Source of the DNA: DATARH01 sp035309005
GTDB lineage: Bacteria; Pseudomonadota; Alphaproteobacteria; ATCC43930; CGMCC-115725
NCBI GenBank assembly: GCA_035309005.1
Contig: DATGFP010000015.1
Location: 101,897 to 165,896 of the forward strand
Direction of reading: 5' to 3'
DNA: 64,000 nt
The notes below the pieces were generated by a model, which saw nothing but the letters and a program-made list of their open reading frames with translations, was not told the DNA's origin and did not search any database. The first letter of the stretch is position 1. Each line of letters opens with the position of its first letter. Position numbers and translations under genes: made by a program. This document shows, in pieces, positions 60,069 through 64,000 of the stretch.

Positions 60069-60277
60069 CTGTTCGGCGCCTCGATCAGCATCATGCCGCT
60101 GCGAGCATACCCCTTTCGGCGCGTCCGGCGATCCCGGTTATGGCTGATTCTGCAGCGAATCAGCAGCCATGACGCGCGCGACAAGCTGCTCCACCGGCGA
60201 AGGCCTTGGCTCTTAACCATAATGCATTGGCCGTCGTTTTGCAAGAACAAAAAATGAACATGCGCTCGCCCAAAACT

Positions 60278-60322
60278 GTTGTATTCGCCGAGTGAGTCGT
60301 CTATTAATACACCGAATACAAC
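60278..60322 (+). promoter_or_regulatory. Promoter with an operator-like inverted repeat upstream of the beta-barrel gene
   Basis: TTGTAT (60279-60284) and TATTAA (60302-60307) are 17 bp apart. A perfect 10-bp inverted repeat, GTTGTATTCG (60278-60287) and CGAATACAAC (60313-60322), covers the -35 box and the expected start region, with 25 bp between the arms. The region is AT-rich. The arms are placed where a dimeric regulator could block or loop the promoter. The rest of the 60069-60382 gap holds nothing else I can identify. Confidence 0.5.
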
Positions 60323-60382
60323 CTAAAGATACCGAACGCGCTAGTCGTCGCGCCGTCGCGTAACGGCGACAGGGGGGCTCTA

Positions 60383-61345
60383 ATGCATGGATTTTTGGGC
60401 GATTTCGCACAGCGCCGCCGGGCCCGGCAGACGCGCGACGGGTCGGTGTGGTTCGCGGTGCCAGCGAGTCGCATAGGACGCGCTCGCGCGATCGGCGCGG
60501 GTCTGCTGCTGGGCCTCGGCATCCCGGGTGCGGCGGCGGGGCAAACCGTGCCCTATAACGCCTTCTATATCGGGCTGGGCGCCAGTTATAATTCGGTCGA
60601 TTTCGATAATCAGAATATCTTTGGCTTCGCGACGTCCGATGTCTACAAGAACGGCTCGCAGATTTCCAGTGGATCGGCCGGCGGCCCCGGCGATGTCCAG
60701 ACAAACCGGCAAAACAGCCTGGCGCCCTCCGCCCAGCTGGGATATTTCCAGCACTTTCCGGACAATAATTGGTTATGGGGCGGTAAATTTTCTTATAGCT
60801 ACCTCGGGACCAATTCGATCGTGCAAAATGTCCTGCTGCCGCAAGCCGGATCGACCACCGATACCGGCAGCAGCACCGCGGTGCCCTTTACCGGCAACGC
60901 GGTCATCAGATCCTACCAGACCAATATCACCAACCAGATGGCGTTGACCCCGTATATCGGCCGGTCGTTTGCCAACAGTTTTGTTTATATCGGCGCCGGC
61001 CCGACATTGTCGCAGACGAAAACGACGCTCGACGGGGTCATCGGCTTTGCCGACGTGACCGGGATGCCGAGCGATATTTCCGGCCTGCCGCAGAGTTTTT
61101 CGCGCTCGAGCTGGGTATTCGGCGGCGCCGCGATGGTCGGCGCGGCCTATTTCTTCGACCCGTCCTGGTTCGTCGATGCCCATTACATGTATTCGATGAC
61201 CGGCAAGAGCACTAACAACTTTCCCGCGAGCTTCACCAATCCCAACGGCGTCAACGGCACGACAATCGTCGGCAACGGCTACACGACGACCTCGGGCCGC
61301 GTGATCTCGCAAGGGGTCATGCTAACGCTCAACAAGGCGTTCTGA
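60383..61345 (+). CDS. Outer-membrane beta-barrel protein, unknown role
   Basis: 320 residues. The basic N-terminus (about 35 residues) precedes a membrane-like stretch (AIGAGLLLGLGIPGAAAGQ); an internal start would give a shorter signal peptide. Alternating strands such as AFYIGLGASYNSVDF, SLAPSAQLGYFQHF, WLWGGKFSYSYLG and MALTPYIGRSFANSFVYIGAGPTLS follow. It ends with LTLNKAF; a C-terminal Phe is the usual barrel assembly signal. It resembles opacity- or Omp25-like barrels in layout but I cannot name the family. Confidence 0.75.
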   Translation: MHGFLGDFAQRRRARQTRDGSVWFAVPASRIGRARAIGAGLLLGLGIPGAAAGQTVPYNAFYIGLGASYNSVDFDNQNIFGFATSDVYKNGSQISSGSAGGPGDVQTNRQNSLAPSAQLGYFQHFPDNNWLWGGKFSYSYLGTNSIVQNVLLPQAGSTTDTGSSTAVPFTGNAVIRSYQTNITNQMALTPYIGRSFANSFVYIGAGPTLSQTKTTLDGVIGFADVTGMPSDISGLPQSFSRSSWVFGGAAMVGAAYFFDPSWFVDAHYMYSMTGKSTNNFPASFTNPNGVNGTTIVGNGYTTTSGRVISQGVMLTLNKAF

Positions 61346-61384
61346 GGCGGTGGATAGACTCCAACACTGTTATGGTTCCCTTCC

Positions 61385-61455
61385 CGTCATGCCCGCGAAA
61401 GCGGGCATCCAAGGCGGCGCGCGTTATGCCTGCCACCCCTGGACCCCCGCTTTCG
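61385..61455. repeat. REP-type palindromic repeat, copy 2, left part (interrupted)
   Basis: The same two-palindrome layout as at 11238-11317: CGTCATGCCCGCG with its partner GCGGGCATCC, then GGACCCCCGCTTTCG. The second palindrome is cut in the middle. Its missing half (CTTTCGCGGGGGTGACGG) is found at 61874-61891, beyond an inserted segment. Confidence 0.7.
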
Positions 61456-61489
61456 CTTTCGCGGGGAATTATATACCTGCCAAGCACGC

Positions 61490-61672
61490 TTATTTGACCG
61501 GACCCAAGAAGGGGCCTGGAACATACGGCGGATCGCATTCGGATTTCCGGGGATTGTCGCCACATCGGCCTGAGAGCACCACTCCGGTATAGGTCTCGCG
61601 CAAATACGGGACGGCCATGATGATGGCTACGATCAGGGCAATAACGACTGCCCCAATCTGCCAAACCTTCAT
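61490..61672 (-). CDS. Small single-span membrane protein in the REP cassette
   Basis: 60 residues. A membrane segment at about 5-24 (IGAVVIALIVAIIMAVPYL) is followed by a short soluble tail containing two Cys (GRCGDNPRKSECDPPY) and ending Pro-rich. Its start overlaps the upstream stop (ATGA). No family is recognised. It ends 14 bp from the left inverted repeat, so it fills its part of the cassette. Confidence 0.55.
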   Translation of the reverse strand: MKVWQIGAVVIALIVAIIMAVPYLRETYTGVVLSGRCGDNPRKSECDPPYVPGPFLGPVK

Positions 61673-61830
61673 CGTTTATCCTTTGGCTTTTGCTCAGGCT
61701 TCACCGTTGTGATCCGCTTCAGGTTCTCGTCGAACATGGCCTCATCCTCGCTCCACTCGGCTTCGCGGGCTACTTCGATGAAGCGTTTTGATTGACTCTT
61801 TTTGCCATTTTTAGTTTTGCTGGAGGCCAT
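61669..61830 (-). CDS. Small basic conserved hypothetical protein in the REP cassette
   Basis: 53 residues from the ATG at 61830; an in-frame TTG at 61860 is the alternative. The sequence SQSKRFIEVAREAEWSEDEAMFDENLKRITTVKP resembles very small proteins that I know from many rhizobial genomes (RKFIE-ARELG-DE-type). Lys-rich ends. It is coupled to the membrane protein by an ATGA overlap. Its function is unknown, and so is whether the pair works as a unit. Confidence 0.6.
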   Translation of the reverse strand: MASSKTKNGKKSQSKRFIEVAREAEWSEDEAMFDENLKRITTVKPEQKPKDKR

Positions 61831-61873
61831 TGATGCATCCGATTCGAGCGAGCCGTGCAAGTATATAATTCCC

Positions 61874-61891
61874 CTTTCGCGGGGGTGACGG
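61874..61891. repeat. REP-type repeat, copy 2, right part
   Basis: CTTTCGCGGGGGTGACGG, the missing right half of the palindrome interrupted at 61455. Confidence 0.65.
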
Positions 61892-61932
61892 ATGAATGAA
61901 GGAAACGGGACTCATCTGTTTGAGCCGGGCCG

Positions 61933-62958
61933 CTAGCCGCGATACTGGTGCGGGATGCGGCGGATTTCTTCGACGAGGTCGGGGGGCACCTCGCCGACGC
62001 CGTCGCCGCGCAGGGTCAGCGCATCGACGAGGCCGCCGAAGCGCTGTTCGATCGCGCCGACGATCTGGTCGTGGCGGCCGACCGCGGCGAAGAGGTGCGC
62101 GACATCGTCCGGCACCTCGCGCGCCATCTCGCTCCATTTGCCCTGGCGCACCAGCGCGTTGAGCTTGAGGCCCAGATCTTCGAGGCCGTGCGCCGCCAGC
62201 ACCGGGTAATACGCCGGGGTCGAGCCGTAGAACGCGACCCGCTGGCGCACCCATTCGAAGCGTTGCGCGACGCTGGCGTCGTCGGGGCCGGTCGCGAGAA
62301 AGCCGCCGCCCGATATTTCGTACTGGGCGCGCTTGCGGCCTGCCTTGGCGAGCCCCGCCTCGATCCGCGGCATGATCGCGTCGGTGAGGTACTTCCGGGT
62401 GCAGAAGCCGTGCAGCTTGATCCCGTCGCATTCCTCGGCGGCGACCCGCAGCATCGCCGGGCCGACCGCGGCGATCATCACTGCGGGCGGCGGGCCCGCG
62501 ATCGGCGGTGGCGTGAAGTTCGGCGTCATCAGTGTGAATTTGTAGTGCTGGCCCTCGTAGGCCGGCGTCTCGCCCTCCTTCCAGCAGCGCCAGATCGCGC
62601 GCAGCACCTGGACGTATTCGCGCATGCGCGGCGCCGGCGGCGACCACGCCACCGAAAACCGCCGCTCGTTGTGCGCGCGCACCTGCGAACCGAGGCCGAC
62701 GACAAAGCGCCGGCCGAACGAGGCGGCCATGTCCCAGCCGAGTTCCGCGACCGCCATCGGGGTGCGCGCGAAGGCGATCGCGACGCCGGTGTGGAGCTCG
62801 ATGCGCTCGGTCGCGGCACCGGCGACCGCCAGCGCGAGGAACGGGTCGTGCTGGTTCTCCATCGCGACGATGCCGTCATAGCCCTGCGCCTCGGCCTCGC
62901 GCGCCGCGGCGGGGACACGCCGCAGATCGTGCTGCGGCACCGTGGTGAATACGCGCAT
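61933..62958 (-). CDS. LLM-class F420-dependent oxidoreductase family protein
   Basis: 341 residues from the ATG at 62958, which has GGAGGGAG just before it. It is a luciferase-like TIM barrel: EAEAQGYDGIVAMENQHDPFLALAVAGAATERIELHTGVAIAFARTPM, then GRRFVVGLGSQVRAHNERRFS, and GPPPAVMIAAVGPAMLRVAAEECDGI. This matches a subgroup usually annotated as F420-dependent (TIGR03617-type). Whether this organism makes F420 is not shown here; FMN is possible. Divergent from the hydantoinase gene across 94 bp. Confidence 0.87.
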   Translation of the reverse strand: MRVFTTVPQHDLRRVPAAAREAEAQGYDGIVAMENQHDPFLALAVAGAATERIELHTGVAIAFARTPMAVAELGWDMAASFGRRFVVGLGSQVRAHNERRFSVAWSPPAPRMREYVQVLRAIWRCWKEGETPAYEGQHYKFTLMTPNFTPPPIAGPPPAVMIAAVGPAMLRVAAEECDGIKLHGFCTRKYLTDAIMPRIEAGLAKAGRKRAQYEISGGGFLATGPDDASVAQRFEWVRQRVAFYGSTPAYYPVLAAHGLEDLGLKLNALVRQGKWSEMAREVPDDVAHLFAAVGRHDQIVGAIEQRFGGLVDALTLRGDGVGEVPPDLVEEIRRIPHQYRG

Positions 62959-63052
62959 CGCTCCCTCCCGGCTTGGCCAGGCGCAGCATAAGGGCTTTTC
63001 GCGGCGCGACAAACCGGCCACCCTGCGGCAGCGCTCAGCGGAGGCCGCTTCC

Positions 63053-64000
63053 ATGTCGCAGCCCGTCGATCCGGTCGTCGTCTCGGTCGTGCAGCACCGG
63101 CTGCGCGCGATCGTCGAGGAGATGGGGGAGGCGATGCTGCGCACCTCCTACTCGCAGATACTCAATTCGAGCCGCGATTTCTCGACCGCGATCTGCGATC
63201 TGGAGGGCAGGCTGATCGCCCAGGCCGAGCATGTCCCGATCCATGTCGGCGCCTTGCCGTTCGCGGCCCGCGCGGTCAGCGAATTCTTCAAGGGCGACAT
63301 CCATCAGGGCGATGTCTTCCTGCTCAACGACCCCTATCACGGCGGCAACCACCTGCCGGATCTCACCGCCTTCGTGCCGATTTTCGAGGGTGGTGAGCCC
63401 CACTTCTGGGCGATCAACCGGGCGCACCAGAGCGATATCGGCGGCGCGACGCACGGCGCCTACAACGCCAGCGCCACCGACATCTGGCAGGAGGGCATCC
63501 GCATCACGCCGCTCAGGCTCTACGACAAGGGCGAGGTGCGCCGCGACCTTCTCGAAATGATCGCGACCAATGTGCGCCACCCGCGCGATTTCCGCGGCGA
63601 CCTCGCGGCGATGATCGGCTCGGCGCGCGTCGGCGAGCGGCGCCTCCTCGCGCTCGCGGCGGAGTTCGGCTGGCCCACGACTTATGCCGCGATCGAGGCG
63701 GTGCTCGACGGTGCCGAGCGGCAGACCCGCGCGGTGATCGCGCAATGGAAGGACGGCGTCTACAAGGGCGAGGCGATTCTCGACGACGACGGCCACAAAT
63801 ACGAGGACATTCCGATCCGCGCGACGGTCACCAAGCGCGGCAGCGACCTCAAGATCGACCTCTCGGACTCCCACGAGCAGGTGATCGGCTTCGTCAATTC
63901 CTCCTATCCCAACATGCGCTCGGCGGTGGCGGTGGCGCTCTCCTATCTGATCGATCCGCACACGCCCAAGAACGACGGCACCTTCCGTCCGCTGGAGGTG
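63053..64000 (+). CDS. Hydantoinase B / oxoprolinase B-family protein (5' part, runs off the window)
   Basis: An open frame from the ATG at 63053 to the window end, 316 codons without a stop. The start VSVVQHRLRAIVEEMGEAMLRTSYSQILNSSRDFSTAICDLEGRLIAQAEHVPIHVGALP is diagnostic of HyuB. DVFLLNDPYHGGNHLPDLTAFVPIF, HQSDIGGATHGAYNASATDIWQEG and IDLSDSHEQVIGFVNSSYPNM follow. It would form an ATP-dependent hydantoinase or acetone-carboxylase-like complex with HyuA. The partner is not in the window. Confidence 0.94.
   Translation, partial: MSQPVDPVVVSVVQHRLRAIVEEMGEAMLRTSYSQILNSSRDFSTAICDLEGRLIAQAEHVPIHVGALPFAARAVSEFFKGDIHQGDVFLLNDPYHGGNHLPDLTAFVPIFEGGEPHFWAINRAHQSDIGGATHGAYNASATDIWQEGIRITPLRLYDKGEVRRDLLEMIATNVRHPRDFRGDLAAMIGSARVGERRLLALAAEFGWPTTYAAIEAVLDGAERQTRAVIAQWKDGVYKGEAILDDDGHKYEDIPIRATVTKRGSDLKIDLSDSHEQVIGFVNSSYPNMRSAVAVALSYLIDPHTPKNDGTFRPLEV

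Larger units (their letters stand above)
61456..61873. mobile_element. 418-bp two-gene cassette inserted in a REP palindrome
   Basis: GGGGAATTATATAC at 61463-61476 is repeated as a perfect 14-bp inverted copy, GTATATAATTCCCC, at 61861-61874. CTTTCG occurs on both sides of the insert (61450-61455 and 61874-61879), which fits a 6-bp target duplication; removing one copy and the insert restores an intact REP palindrome like copy 1. The inside holds only two small overlapping genes and no transposase. It looks like a non-autonomous mobile cassette. The exact ends are uncertain by a few bases because the left side has an extra CTTTCG. Confidence 0.55.

Overview
The window is GC-rich chromosomal DNA from an alphaproteobacterium. 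The clearest signs are the gene orders ubiG / lysC-(NMO)-ptsP, rodZ-ispG, smpB-dapA / slt, pcm-tolC and thrS-infC, together with DcaP-like and small beta-barrel outer-membrane proteins. The gene content looks closest to Rhodospirillales or Rhizobiales relatives. I cannot name a genus from the sequence alone.

Positions 1-6783 are the right end of an integrated element. It holds the C-terminus of a RepA-like AAA ATPase/helicase, a cluster of GGGGACA heptamers, a small-terminase-like gene, a large terminase subunit, and a run of small phage-type genes. No portal, capsid or tail gene is visible. It ends exactly at the 3' end of an intact tRNA-Lys(CTT), 6784-6859, which probably served as the attachment site. 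From there to about 39 kb is mostly housekeeping: a GtrA-type glycosyltransferase, a Crp/Fnr regulator, a porin, ispG, rodZ, ptsP, a nitronate monooxygenase-like gene, lysC, ubiG, valS, a tolC-family gene, pcm, folK, an NYN nuclease-like gene, two unusual DNA glycosylases, smpB, dapA and slt. A hybrid histidine kinase at 32.5-34.8 kb has lost its key catalytic residues, and a response-regulator fragment lies just upstream. A small coupled group (MBL lactonase-like, cysteine dioxygenase-like, isopenicillin N synthase-like) follows.

Positions 39.2-55.4 kb hold the most distinctive locus. On the minus strand, nine closely packed genes encode a GT28-like transferase, a GT4 transferase, a fused GT4-GT28 protein, a polysaccharide deacetylase-like protein, a small membrane protein and a complete oligopeptide-type ABC importer. 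Six of the eight junctions are 4-bp ATGA overlaps. Divergently, on the plus strand, lie a 924-residue ABC transporter, a cyclic-nucleotide-binding protein without a DNA-binding domain, and a small methyltransferase. The ABC transporter's nucleotide-binding domain carries a roughly 330-residue insertion and degenerate Q-loop, signature and Walker B motifs. I infer an uncharacterised envelope glycoconjugate system.

Positions 55.4-64 kb carry infC and thrS. thrS is preceded by what looks like a complete transcription attenuator: a consensus-like promoter, a 23-residue leader peptide with five consecutive Thr codons whose AUG sits at the predicted transcription start, mutually exclusive hairpins and a terminator. 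After it come a DUF1194 protein, a MetE-like protein, a beta-barrel protein with an operator-like inverted repeat at its promoter, a 418-bp two-gene cassette inserted in a REP-type palindrome, an F420-type oxidoreductase, and the start of a hydantoinase B gene that runs off the window.
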